Assembly: GCA_011799875.1 (NCBI GenBank)
Contig: CM022297.1
Location: forward strand, 520,602,929 to 520,666,928
Direction of reading: 5' to 3'
Length of the DNA stretch: 64,000 nucleotides
Source of the DNA: Thinopyrum elongatum
Taxonomy: Eukaryota > Streptophyta > Magnoliopsida > Poales > Poaceae
Below are positions 50,051 through 61,748 of the stretch, one piece after another. Each line of letters starts with the position of its first letter. Within the stretch, counting starts at the first letter, position 1. The translations under genes and the position numbers were made by a program. The notes under the pieces were generated by a model that ran no database searches, was not told the origin of the DNA, and worked only from the letters and a program-made list of their open reading frames with translations.

Positions 50051-51078
50051 GTTGACGTGGTAGTTCTGCCCACGACCATAAGAAGGTCTGGCATTGTTGT
50101 TGCGCTGCTGAGAAATACCACGGCCAGCAGAAGGGAGAGCTAGTTGATTCTGATTCTGAGCACAGTCTCTGGCACGGTGACCTGGCTGGCCACACTTGAA
50201 GCAGAGCCCACTATTAGGACATGGTGCAGGAGCTCAAGGTGGCGAAGCTCGAAAAGGCTGCCTCGATGGTGGAGGAGGCAGACGAGGTGCGGCATATGCA
50301 GGCCTGTACACTGGAGCTGCTGGACAGTACATGCTCTGTGGAATCCATATGCAGCGCTTCTGGGAAGACGAACCCGAAGATGACCCGCTTCACGAGTGCA
50401 TCTGGTCGCTTCCTTGTGTTTCTTCAGACCAGTCTCGACCATGATGGCCTTGTTCACCAAGGTGGCGAAGTCAGGAAAATCTTGGACGAGCAGGGCTAAC
50501 TGAATGTCATGGTGCAACCCTTCACGAAACTTCTCCTGTCTACGAGCATCAGTAGGTATGTCTTCTTCAGCGTAGCGAGACAAGTCAAGGAACTCGCGCT
50601 GATAGACTTCTACAGACTTGTTGCCTTGAACGAGGCTACGGAACTCGGCCTTCTTCCGAGCTATAACAGCTTGAGGAATATAGCAGGCGTGAAAAGCAGT
50701 CTTGAACTCCACCCAGGTGACGACAGTTCCAGGAGGTAGGGTCTGTCGGTGAGTGGCTCACCATTGTGCTGCGGGTCCCTTCAGGAAGTACGTCGCGAAG
50801 GTGACATAGTTGGCAGGGGCGACATCAGTGAACTCCATCTCATAGAAGATGTCACGCAGCCAGTCATTGGCATCCAGCGGATTAACTGTGTTGCGGAAGA
50901 ACGACGGGTTGAGTCGCACAAACTCTGGCAGTGTGATTGAAGGTGGCTACTGGTCGGCATTGGGACGAGGGAACTGTTGCATAATCCCCGTCATGAATTG
51001 GCGGTTCAGTTCAAACTGTTGCATCATCGCAGCCATATAGTCAGTCGGTGGCGGCGGAGGTGGATTGTTATCACCCAT
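50051..51078 (-). pseudogene. gag (capsid and zinc knuckle), interrupted
   Basis: Starts MGDNNPPPPPPTDY at 51078. The capsid region includes LNPLFF-like and WLRDIFYEMEF phrases, then VEFKTAFHACYIPQA, VYQREFLDLSRYAEEDI and FREGLHHDIQLAL, typical of the retrotransposon gag domain. A CCHC zinc knuckle, [14 protein letters not shown], is encoded near 50205-50164, in a different frame from the capsid. Lesions: TAG at 50947-50949 (codon 44), TGA at 50758-50760 (codon 107) and a frameshift between about 50440 and 50220. Gag packages element RNA in cytoplasmic particles; this copy cannot produce full-length gag. Confidence 0.85.
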
Positions 51079-51322
51079 CCTGCTAAATCAACAGGGGTAG
51101 TTTAGCAGAAGGCACTGCGAGTGTTTAGCAACAAGCATGATGTATCACGACGGAATTTAAGTAGTACAACAGATGCTTAATAATAGTCATTAAGTCATAC
51201 AGATCCATACAGAGTCGGTTACATTCGGGCAGCATAACGACGCAAATTCAAAAGCTAGACATGCTAGGCAGCGCGCAGGCATGCGGTAAGGAAGTACACA
51301 ACGAGACATAGCAAAGGCTACA

Positions 51323-52093
51323 TCAACGTCGGAGAAAACCACTGAAACGGGGTAGCTGCAAGTGCGGACGACGGACATTCATCGCAGAAGGATCCTGCGC
51401 TCCATGTGCACTCTGATGCAGAACCCGGTCTCGAGCTGAAATAAGAGGTCCACTTGCAGGCGTGTGACCTCCCACAGCAGGCCAATCGATCCCTGGTGGC
51501 ATCTCGGTCCTACGCAGATAAAGAATGTGCTCCGGATGTATCCCTGCACGAACAGCTGGTAGCAACTGCGTCATAGCCTCGTAGAGTCGTACTCGAGTGG
51601 CAAACAACTCGACGGCCAGAGCCCGAACAGTGCGATCCAGAGCCTGAGTACACTGAATCAGAACTCGCGGATCGTAGCGACGTGGCTCGTATGGGGCACT
51701 GATAGCCGTGTAGTATCCAGTAGCATCTCCAGCAGGGGCATACGGAATGTATCGAAACTCAGAGGCATCCAAGCTAGCATTGTGCTCTCCTCGGAGACAT
51801 GCGATAGCAGAGTAGGCGGCATCATGGACTGCCATCTCAATCATCACGCCAATACCGTGAAAAAGGTATAGCTCAGTGTCTGAGTTATCCTGCTGATCAT
51901 ATATGCGAACATCAGCATAGTACTGCTCCTGGTTGAACTCGCGGTAAACCTCGTAGACCATGTACTCGGGGTACCAGCGGTAACCCAGCCTGGTCAAGAG
52001 AGCAATCAGAACAGCTGGAAACCTAGGGGCATCGCGAGCCCACGTGCGAAGCACAAGCTGCGTCGTGGGGCGTGGTGGAAACAGACGATCCAT
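51323..52093 (-). CDS. Unrecognised ORF between primer binding site and gag
   Basis: A clean 256-codon frame starting MDRLFPPRPTTQLV at 52093, on the same strand as gag-pol and located between the 5' LTR and gag. It is preceded by TTTCAG, a possible splice acceptor, and the frame is open further upstream to 52228 with a hydrophobic start (LISLIIIFLSIVLFNL). I see TWARDAPRFPAVLIALLTRL near the start and AAYSAIACLRGEHN in the middle, but no catalytic or zinc motif. It belongs to no family I recognise. Unlike gag and pol on either side, it has no stop or frameshift. It may be an extra accessory protein of this retrotransposon family. Confidence 0.6.
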   Translation of the reverse strand: MDRLFPPRPTTQLVLRTWARDAPRFPAVLIALLTRLGYRWYPEYMVYEVYREFNQEQYYADVRIYDQQDNSDTELYLFHGIGVMIEMAVHDAAYSAIACLRGEHNASLDASEFRYIPYAPAGDATGYYTAISAPYEPRRYDPRVLIQCTQALDRTVRALAVELFATRVRLYEAMTQLLPAVRAGIHPEHILYLRRTEMPPGIDWPAVGGHTPASGPLISARDRVLHQSAHGAQDPSAMNVRRPHLQLPRFSGFLRR

Positions 52094-52470
52094 CTGAAAC
52101 AGAGGAAGTTCAGAGTTGTCATACGACGATAAGGAATATAACAGATCTTGAAGGGAAAGGTTAAACAAAACAATTGAAAGGAAAATGATTATCAGACTAA
52201 TCAGATCAATGTCAGGGAAATTGCACAAAATCCAGCTCTCCGGATGGATGGAATTTACGAGATCCTAAGTGTCGGCGTTAGTAAATTTATTAAACCCGAA
52301 TAGAAGAGTGATCAGAGTCCCAGAGTATAGATGAGGAATAAAAGATCCTAATACCACTCAGTTGGCGACGTGGGCCAGTAAGCCACACATCCAAGTTAGT
52401 AAAATAGTTTTCGACCAGTAGACTCAACTTCGGCCAAGGAATTGGATAGGGGGGATTCCTAGAGGCAGTC

Positions 52471-52483
52471 GGCTCTGATACCA
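52471..52483 (-). promoter_or_regulatory. Primer binding site (initiator Met tRNA type)
   Basis: On the minus strand TGGTATCAGAGCC follows the 5' LTR end after three bases. It is the standard complement of the 3' end of plant initiator-methionine tRNA, which primes minus-strand synthesis in most plant LTR elements. Confidence 0.9.
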
Positions 52484-52486
52484 ACC

Positions 52487-55400
52487 TGTGACGACCCCGG
52501 CTTAATCGTGCACTAACCATACACGCAAATGCACACGATCAAGCCTAAGGACTCACTTGAAGATATCACAACACAACTCTAAAACATAAATAAAGTCATA
52601 CAAGCTTTATATTACAAGCCAGGGCCTCGAAGGCTCGAATACGTAGCTCGATGGCATACAAGTGTCAGCGGAAGCATCAGATATCTTGGTACAGATATAT
52701 TACAGAAATAGAGATAAGCCTTTTAGAAAGGCGGGGCAAAATAAAATACTACGATCGAAAGGCGTAGGCCTCCTGCCTAGGACCCTCCGAATCCTACTCC
52801 TGGTTGTCAGTCGGCTCCTTGTAGTAGTACTCGCCGGGAGGGTAGTAGTAGTAGCTGTAGTCGACGACGGGGGCGGCTATCTCAGGGGCTCCATCATCTG
52901 GCGGCGACAATGGGATATGGGGAGAAAAAGAAAGTAAAGCAACCGTGAGTACTCATCCGAAGTACTCAGCAAGCAAGGATCTACACTACATATGCAACAT
53001 TTTCAAAGGAGGGCTGTTTATGTGGACTGGGCTGCAGAAATGCCAGAATAGAGGGGAAAGCCTAGTCCTATCGAAGACTAGCATCTTCAATCATCTTCAT
53101 CGGTCTTGCAGCATTAGAAGAGTGCAGATTAACATAATGTAAAGTAGTAGTAGTGTTATCAACCTCGCCCAGAGATTCTTCCTCGACTCCCTGCGAGAAA
53201 GCAATCCCAGAGCCATACTATCCAGTATCATCTCAAGTCATCAGTTCTAGTTGTACCGATCGGGATACAACTCCGAGTGTCCGTTACCGTAGGACAGGCT
53301 ATCGATAGATTAGTTCTTCCCTGCAGGGGTGCACCAACTTACCCACCACGCTCGCTTAACTCCGGCTGGACACACTTTTCTAGGTCATGCCCGGCCTCAG
53401 CTAAGCAACACGCCGCAACTCGACCAAATACTTAATAGAGAGGTCAGCACGCCGGACTAAACCTATGCCCCCAGGGGTCTTGGGCCATCGCCCCGGGAAC
53501 TCCTGCACGTTGCGAGGGCGGCCGAGAGCAGACCTAGCAACCCCTTAATACAAGCGCAGTTGCGTAACCAGTCCAACTCGGCGCGCGCCGCTCAGTCACT
53601 GACGTCCATTAAGCTTCGGCTGAAGTATACGACGCAGAACGCCCATACTATGCCCACGTGATGGTTAGTGCTATCAAGCCAGAGGCCCCTCGGATCAAAT
53701 ATCCAAACCGTTAGTGTGTTGGTAGTGCGGTAACGAGCAGAGACTCACGAAAGATGTGACCCCGTCGCCCCGTCTCGAGGACCTGCGGCAAGGGCTAGGA
53801 ATGCCCGGCCACACCTCGTGTTCAACTCTCGGGCACCATCCAGGTCCACCCGATTCCACATCACTCGCAATTAAGCTCGCGCGAGTACCCCTCAGGGCCG
53901 ACCCGTCTTTAGTAACATGTTTCAGTGTAAAGTCATAGTAACAATGGTAACCGTGTGTCTAACACCAAGGGGAACCCTGAGGAATCACCCTCGATGGAAT
54001 TCCCTCTGATGTTACCGTCAAGGTGAACGAAGGAGGAATCACCCTCGAGGTCCACTCTTGAGGAGTTGCGCGACGGTGTCGTTATCGGGGATGGTGTAGG
54101 AGGAATCACCCTCGCTGACCACGCCCGATTAACTAACCTACAAGGTTATCATCAGAAGTGCTGACGAGGTATCACCCTCGGCACTCGATAGTAACCCAGT
54201 AGTGTCGGGCAACTAAGGGGAAGTGACGTGCGGTGCCGGGGCCTGGTCTTCGATCCCGTTGCTCGGGTCTTCTGATAATCCAGCGGGGCAGTCGGGACAA
54301 GTGGGGTCTCTGATGGGTCTCTACCCAGCCTATACTAAACAGTTTAGGATAAGCAGGTAGGTAACAATAGCAGGTTACAATAAACAGGCTATGCAGCAGA
54401 TATAGAATAACAGTAACAGCAGCAACTTCTAATGCAAGCATAAGAGAGAGAAGAATAGGCGATATCGGTATGCTCAAAAGGGGGGGGGGTGCTTGCCTGG
54501 AAGCTCGGTGGCAAGGGTCTGATCGTCTGGGACGTTGTCGTACTCCGGAGCTGCGTCTGCCTCGGGAGATACGTCGACGTCGGGGTCTATTGAGAGAGAA
54601 GAGGGGGAGGAAACAGATAAATGCACATCAAACGATGCAATATAGGGCATGCTATGCTACGATGCAGTGCAGGGTTGCCTAAAGATGCATCTAGGTCATT
54701 TTAGTTATTATAGGATTAAGGTGGGGTTTATTTACCGGTGATTATGCACTATTCATCTACCGGATACGGCCTCAAAGTTGGGGTTTCATCTATGTAGGGT
54801 GTTCCGACATGGAAACAGACGGCACGATCAGATTCGTCTCGTCGTTCTGATCAACTTTCATGTTTTAAGTTTTTCGATCTGAGCTACGGTTTAAAAGTTA
54901 TTAATTTCCAAAGTTTAAATGATTTTTTGAAATTATTTTTATTAACAGAAATGTTTTATGACATCAGCATGATGTCACTGTGACGTCAGCAGTCAACAGC
55001 GGCTGAGCAGAGTCAAACCTGACATATGGGTCCAGTGGGACCCACATGTCAGCCTCTGTTAAGACTAAAAGTGAGTTAATCTAAGTAACAGGGGTAATTA
55101 GGGGGTGGGCCCCATCTGTCAGTGAGGCATTAGTCTAACTAATTAGTTTTTATTTATTTAATCATTTATTAGATTAATTAGCAGAGGGGGACCCACATGT
55201 CAGTGGCTGGGCTCGGCCCAGTCAGCACGTTGACCCAAGTCAACGGGGTCAACGGGACCCACCGGGGCCACTGGCAGTGTCCCAGGGTGGACCCCACACC
55301 TGGCCACGTCGGCTGGCCGGCAATTCGACGCCGGCGTGCACGAAAACACGGCGGAGGCCTCGGGCCCCGTCGGATTTCGCCTACAGGCCACCATTCGGCG

Positions 55401-56706
55401 CGCGCGTGGGTGCGTTCGAACGAGCCAAGCGAGCCCCGTCCAGTGGTGGTGGTGGTTTCGCCGGAATCTGTCGAAATCGTCGCCGGCGTTGAGCAACAGC
55501 GGCGCCGGAGTTCGGGCTTCAACGGAACCGGGGCTGCGGAGCACTAGGAAGCGCGCGCGCGTGCACTACGTGCTCGTGGAAGCACCAGGAGCTCGCTGGT
55601 GGGCTCAGGTGAGAACGACAGCGGCTCTGGCCCCGGTGGCGAAGCGATCTGCGGCGACCGGAGCTCGGGTTCGCCGCCGAGCTATCTACTGCGTGATTTA
55701 GAGGTCCTAGAGGCACGGGGAGGGAAGCATGCTCACCTGGTGGCACGCACGTAAGGCCGTTGGGGGGATTAGTAGCTGCAGCGGCTCGCCGGAGACGGAG
55801 GAAATCGACGGCGTCCCGAGGAAGAAGACGATGTGCCCGGGCGTTGCCTTGCTCCTCAGCTCCCTCCATTTGCTCCAGTGGACGTGGCCGACCACGGCGC
55901 CTCTCCCAGGCACCTTCAGGCGACACGGGAAGGCCGCTGGCCACGGCGGTGAGGCAGCGCGGCGACGGCGGCGCTCTGCTACGGATCTGGAGGAGGAAAA
56001 GGGAAGGGGAGGAGCGAGCCGAGCGAGGGGGAGAAAGGGGAGAGTGACAGGGAGGTCCAGGGGGGAGTGGACGAGCTCGCCCTTATCCCTTCGCGGCGTC
56101 AGTGGCGTCGGCGTGTCGACGCCATGCCGGCGCGCGCATGCTTGGCCAAGGCGCGACCGACACGCAGGGGAGAGAAGGAGGGGATGGGCCAGCTGGGCCG
56201 GATCGGGGCACTATGCACTTAGGCCCAGTGCACAGTGCCTCGTTTTATATTTTCTGTTTCTGTTTTGATTTTTCTTTATTTCTTTTCTGTTTTGAAATAG
56301 TTAGGCCACTTGTGCTCTTTTATAAAATTTGGGACTTGGCCCAAATATTACATTGTGATCCTTTCACCAAAAATTAGTTTGGGCAAATTTGGATTTCTTT
56401 TGGATTTTATATTATCATTAATGGATTAAATAATTCTGTTTTGGTGCTGTTTCATGTGGTTTGAGTCATTTAGCTAACTCTATCATCATTGTTTATATTT
56501 TTGTAAGTGCTTCTGAATTATTTACTATTTAGTGAACATTTTTCCCATAGTGTTTGAGCAAATTTATTTTGCACTTTTGAATTTGAGTTGATTTTCAGAG
56601 AAGTTTTTGAATTGTTGAGATTAACCACTATGACTAGGCACTGCAAATGAGATGACTTGGCATCATTGACAGTTGATCACAGGGGTAATTACACAGGGGT
56701 GTTACA
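52487..56706 (-). repeat. 5' LTR of the gypsy element (right), 4220 bp
   Basis: It starts TGTGACGACCCCGGCTTAAT and ends GGGGTGTTACA on the plus strand. In element orientation this is the promoter-bearing LTR. Compared with the left LTR it lacks the long G-run (its counterpart reads GCGCGCGTGGGTGCG near 55400) and has a 16-bp insertion, ACTATGCACTTAGGCC, near 56208. Both the Tyr-rich frame (stop at 52794) and the fourfold GAGG(A/T)ATCACCCTCG motif are retained. Confidence 0.95.
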
Positions 56707-56891
56707 ACGCGCTATTGCTAAGCGTTAGCTGTAGCGCCGTATCAGTAGCGCGGCTGCCCGCGCTACTGATAAGCATTTGACCCGCGCTACTGCTAGGCTT
56801 TTCCTTAGTAGTGACATCTTAAAAAAAAACGTAAAATTAAAAAGTGGTTTTTACATCTTTTTTTAAAGATGTAAAAAAAAGACCCAACTCC

Positions 56892-59800
56892 ATAATATGA
56901 ACGCGTCTCCTCCCTTTGTCCCTCCTCCAAGAAAAGGCGGCTAGGGTTTCTGCCTCCCGTCGGCGGCGCCGCTAATCTCCCACATCTCCTGTGGCCTTAG
57001 GGCCATGGGTGCGCGGTGGATCCCGGCTCTTGTCGGCGGGAGGGCTCCGTTTTCAGGTGCTTCTTCAAGTTTTGTTAGGGTTTGTGTCCTGCTCAAGAAG
57101 ACGAGATGGCGGCGGCTTCTTGAAGATGGAATAAGGTTCTCCCCGCCTAGCCCCCGTCCCAATGGTGTGTTGTAACACCCCCTTGTAATAAGCTCTATGA
57201 CACCCTGTTAATTTTGCCAAGTCATGATCATTTGCAGTGCCAAGTCATATGGGTTAATGATCCAAATCAAATTCAAACCTGAAAATCAACTAAAATTCTT
57301 AAGTGAAATATGAAGTTGATCAAAGTATGATGGGAAAATGTTCATTAAATGGCAAATAATCCAGGAACATTTGTAAAACCATTATCAAAATATTTGGAGT
57401 TAGATAATTGGCTCAAACCATTTAAAACAGCATTATTAAATCCCTTTAAATTCATTTCAAATTCAAATGGAGTCCAAATTCTCTCAAGCCAATTTTTGGT
57501 GATCAGGAATATTGCATGGTATTATTTGGGTCAACTCTCATATTTTACAGAAATGTTAAAGTGGCCTAAACATTATAGAACAGAAATGAAATAAAGAAAA
57601 GAAAACCAAAAAGGGAAAAGAATCAATAGAGGCCACTGTACACTAGTCTAAGTGCACAGTGCCACGAGGCCCAGCCCACTGGGCCCGTTCCTTCTCCCTC
57701 CTCATGCGTGTCGACGTGCCCCTGGCCGAGCGCGCCCGCGCCGGTGAGCAGGCGACACGACGCCGCCCACCGACGGTACAGGAGCGCGGAGGGGATAAGG
57801 AGGAGCCCCGTCCAGCTCCCCTGGTTCCCCTCGTCATTCCTCCCCTCTCCCAGCTCGCACCGTCGCCTCGCCGCCTTCCCAGATCCGACCACCGAGCGCC
57901 GTCGCTGCCGCGTTTCCGTCGCAGCCGCGACCACCGCCATCGCCTCGGGTCACCATGGTGCCGAAGGGGTTCGCCGTCGTCTTCCTTGTCGATCGAAGGC
58001 CCCCAGCTGGTGCTAGGAGGCCCTGTAGCTGCCGAACACCGCCGTCCCTTTCTTCCCCAACCCCGGTGCCCGCCGGCGAATTCGACGCCACTGCAGCTCC
58101 TAACCTGTCGCCGGGCCACCGTGTGCCTACGCTGTGAGCCCTCCTCCCTACTCCTTCCCACTGTTCGTCCCCGGGCACACGCTAGGTGCTTCTTCCCCGA
58201 CGCCCGAACACGCCGCCGCTCGCGCACGTCGCCGGCGTGTCTCCGGTGGCTTAACGGTCACGGGCAAGTGTCCGACGCGTTCGCAGCTCCGCGTAGAGCA
58301 AGTCTAGGCATCCCGTTTGAGCTGCTGCACACCATAACACCGTTCCCGATGACCACCCGTACGCGCCGCCGCCTCTGCTCGTCGCCGGCATCATTTCCGG
58401 CCAAGTCCGGTCGCGCCACCACCGCCACTCGACGCGGCGTCGAGAGGCCGATCGAATGGACCCAACCGCGCGTCGAACGGCGCCGTAGAACGCGATTCCG
58501 TCGAGGTCGAGTGCCTCCGCCACGTTTAGGCGTCGCCGCCGGCGAGCCGCCGGTCCCGCTGACGTGTCACAGGTGGGGCCCAGCCTGGGTCACTGACCGT
58601 GGGCCCTGCAGGCCCCAGTTGACTGGGTTGACCCAGTCAACGTGCTGACTGGGCAACTCCAGTCACTGACATGTGGGCCCCGCGGCTAATTATTCTAATT
58701 AAACACTTAATTAAATAAAAGCTAATTAGATAAACTAAATGTCTCTCTGACATGTGGGGCCCACCCCCTAATTAACCCTGTGGATTAAGTTAAGTCGCTG
58801 TTAAGCTAAACAGAGGCTGACATGCAATTGACCTGCTGACGTCACTGTGACGTAATGCTGACGTCATAATTCATTTTCTGAAAATAAAAATTAATTCCAG
58901 AAATTCAAATAATCTCTAAAAATTCATATCTTTTAAACCGTAGCTCAGATCGAAAAACTTAAAACATGAAAGTTGCTCAGAACGACGAGATGAGTCTGAT
59001 CGTGCCGTCTGTTTCCTCATCGGGACCTCCTACGTAGAAGAACTCGTAACTCCGGACCCGAATCCGGCAGAGGAACAGTGCACATACCCGGGTTATTAAA
59101 TCCCAGAATAATTCTAAAATAACTAAAATGACTTAGATGCATTTTTAGGCACCCCTGCACTACATCTTAGCATAGCACGCACTGTGTGGCATATGTTTGC
59201 ATATTGTTTACCTGTTTCCTCCCCCTCTTCTCTCTCGATAGACCCCGACGCAGACGTAGCTCCAGAGGCAGACGCAGCTCCGGAGTACGACTACGTCCCC
59301 GACGACACCCCTGAAGACCTTGCCCTTGCCCCAGAGCAAACAGGCAAGCACCCCCATTTTGAGCATTCCGATATCGCCTACTCTCTCCCCTCTTATGCTT
59401 GCACTAGATGTTACTGCTGCTATTACTATCCTACTCTGCTGCATATCCTGTTTACTTGTAACCTACTTTTGATACATACCTGTTATCCTAAAACTGTTTA
59501 GCATAGGATGGGTAGAGCCATATCAGAGACCCACTTGTCCTGACTGCCCCGCTGGATACTCAGAAGACCCGTTCTACGGGATCGAAGATCAGACCCGGGC
59601 ACCGCACGTCACTTCCCCCTTAAGAGCTCGACACTACTGGGTTACCATCAAGTGCCGAGGGTGATACCTCGTCAGCACTTCCGATGATAACCTTGTATGT
59701 TAGTTTACCGGTCGTGGTAAGCGAGGGTGATTCCTCCTACACCACCCCCGATACCGACATTGTCGTGCATCCCTTCAAGCGTGGACCTCGAGGGTGATTC

Positions 59801-61748
59801 CTCCTTCGTTCACCTTGACTACAACATCAGGTGGAATTCCATCGAGGGTGATTCCTTAGGGTTCCCTTGGTGTTAGACACACGGTTACTATTGATTGATT
59901 TGACCTGCACTAAACCATGTTACTAAAGACGGGTCGGCCCTGAGGGGTACCCGCGCGAGCTGTTAAGCGAAGTGATGTGGAGTCGGGTTAACCTGGATGG
60001 TGCCCGCGAGATAATACGAGGCGTGGCCGGGCATTCTTAGCCCTTGCCGCAAGTCCTCGAGACGGGGCGACGGGGTCACATCGATCGTGAGTCTCTGCTC
60101 GTTTCCGCGCGATCCTAAACCACTAAACGGTTTGGATATTTGATCCGAGGGGCCTCTGGCCCGATAGCACTAACCATCACGTGGGCATAGTATGGGCGTT
60201 CTGCGTCGTATACTTCAGCCGGAGCTTAATAGACGTCAGCGACTGAGCGGCGCGCGCTGAATTGGACTGGGAACGCAACCGCGCTTGTATAAGGGGTTGC
60301 TAGGTCTGCTTTCAGCCGCCCACGCAACGCGCAGGAGTTCCCGGGGCGATGGCCCGAGACCCCTGGGGGCATAGGTTAGTCCGGCGTGCTGACCTCTCTG
60401 TTAGGTATTCGGTCGGGTTGCGGCGTGTTGCTTAGCTGAGGCCGGGCATGACCCAGAAAGTGTGTCCGGCCGGAGTTAAGCGAGCGTGGTGGGTAAGTTG
60501 GTGCACCCCTGCAGGGAAGAAACTTCTATCGATAGCCTGTCCTACGGTAACGGACACTCGGAGTTGTATCCCGATCGGTACAACTAGAACATGTGAAGAG
60601 AACTGGATAGTACGGCTCTGGGATTGCTTTCTCGCAAGGAGTCGAGAAAGGATCTCAGGCTGAGGTTGATGATACTACTGCTACTACTTTTAATTATGTT
60701 GATCTGCTCTCTTCTAATGCTGCAAGACTGCAGAAGATGCTGAAGATGCTAGTCTTCGATAGGACTAGGCTTTCCCCCTCTATTCTGGCATTTCTGCAGC
60801 CCAGTCCACATATACAGCCCCCCTTTTTGAGAATGTTGCATATGTAGTGTAGATCCTTGCTTGCTGAGTACTTCGGATGAGTACTCACGTTTGCTTTATT
60901 TTCTTTTTCCCCATATTCCACTTGATGCCACCAGACGACGGAGCCCCTGAGTCAGATGCCCCCGTCGACGACCACTACTACTACCCGCCTGGCGAGTACT
61001 ACTACTACGAGGTGCCACCTGACGACCAGGATTAGGATCGGAGGGTCCAGGGCAGGAGGCCTACGCCTTTCGATCGTAACTTTTATTTTTACCCCGCCTC
61101 TGTGAAGGCTTATCTCTCTCTCTCTGTAATATATCTGTACTCAGATATCTGATGCTTCCGCTGACGCTTGTATGCCATCGAGCTTGTATTCGAGCTCTCG
61201 AGGCCCTGGCTTGTAATATTAAGCTTGTATGACTTTATTTATGTTTTAGAGTTGTGTTGTGATATCTTCAAGTGAATCCTTAGGCTTGATCATGTGCATT
61301 TGCGTGTATGATTAGTGCACGATTAAGCCGGGGGCGTCACATGTGTCTAGCATCGTCGGAGGGCGTGTGGAGGTGTGTCTTCGGCAGATCTTGCGAGATT
61401 TGGTCGGTGGTTGTCTTTGGTGGATCTGCTCGGATCCGGTCTTTGTTCATCTTTGTTCATATGTCTTCAGGTTGGATCCTTCCGATCTGAAATTCTCTTC
61501 ATCGGCGGCGGTTGCTGTTCTGAGGCGTTGGTCCTATGGGACCTTAGCACGACGACTTCCCGACTGTCTACTACAACAGGTTGTGCCCGGCTCCGGCGAG
61601 GGAGAGGCGATGACAGCAGCGCGCCTTCGGCTCGCTTCAGTGCTTGTAGTCGTCGCTAGGTGGTCTATGAATCTGGATGTAATTTTTATTATTTCTGGTG
61701 TTCGTTGTACTGCCATGATTGAAGATGAATAGATCGACAGTTTCCCAC
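56892..61748 (+). mobile_element. Retroposon of about 0.68 kb interrupted by a solo LTR
   Basis: The 19-bp duplication AAAAAAAAGACCCAACTCC is at 56873-56891 and 61749-61767; its A-run merges with the poly-A tail. The body begins with GC-rich sequence (GGCGGCTAGGGTTTCTGCC at 56935) and ends TCGACAGTTTCCCAC before the A-run. Subtracting the solo LTR and one copy of its TSD leaves about 681 bp. No reverse transcriptase. It is inserted in the Harbinger-like host, independently of the CACTA element. Confidence 0.8.
57171..61341 (+). repeat. Solo LTR, same gypsy group, opposite orientation, 4171 bp
   Basis: It starts TGTAACACCCCCTTGTAATA and ends GGGGGCGTCACA, the reverse of the LTRs at 42431 and 52487. 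The 5-bp duplication TGTGT at 57166-57170 and 61342-61346 shows that a full insertion collapsed by LTR-LTR recombination. It is clearly more diverged than the other two LTRs are from each other, so it comes from an older insertion or a related subfamily. It keeps the four GGGTGAT(T/A)CCTC motifs and the acidic and Tyr-rich frames (59242-59343 and 60925-61035). Confidence 0.92.

Larger units (their letters stand above)
42431..56706 (-). mobile_element. Ty3/gypsy chromovirus-type LTR retrotransposon, 14.3 kb
   Basis: Complete element with two LTRs of about 4.2 kb, an initiator-Met-type primer binding site, a polypurine tract and gag-pol on the minus strand in the order protease, reverse transcriptase, RNase H, integrase (Ty3/gypsy order). 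The integrase ends in a chromodomain-like region, which places it among plant chromoviruses (probably Tekay-like; inference). The 5-bp duplication ACGCG is at 42426-42430 and 56707-56711. The coding region carries several stops and frameshifts, so this copy is not autonomous now. It sits inside the CACTA element. Confidence 0.95.
40504..56813. mobile_element. Non-autonomous CACTA element carrying the gypsy insertion
   Basis: Left end CACTACTAGGGAAAA at 40504; right end inverted CACTACTAAGGAAAAGCCTA ending at 56813. The 3-bp duplication ACA is at 40501-40503 and 56814-56816. Subterminal regions are full of AGCAGTAGCGCG in both orientations (40530-40880, 42280-42430, 56707-56800), the usual transposase-binding repeats of this superfamily. 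Without the gypsy element it is about 2.03 kb. It contains a C-run at 40900-40919, a GC-rich part with a CT microsatellite and an AT-rich part, but no transposase. Confidence 0.92.

Noticed and set aside
57659..58648. 329-codon ORF in the solo LTR
   Set aside because: Pro/Arg/Ser-rich frame in GC-rich LTR sequence; the corresponding region of the other LTRs does not keep it as one frame.
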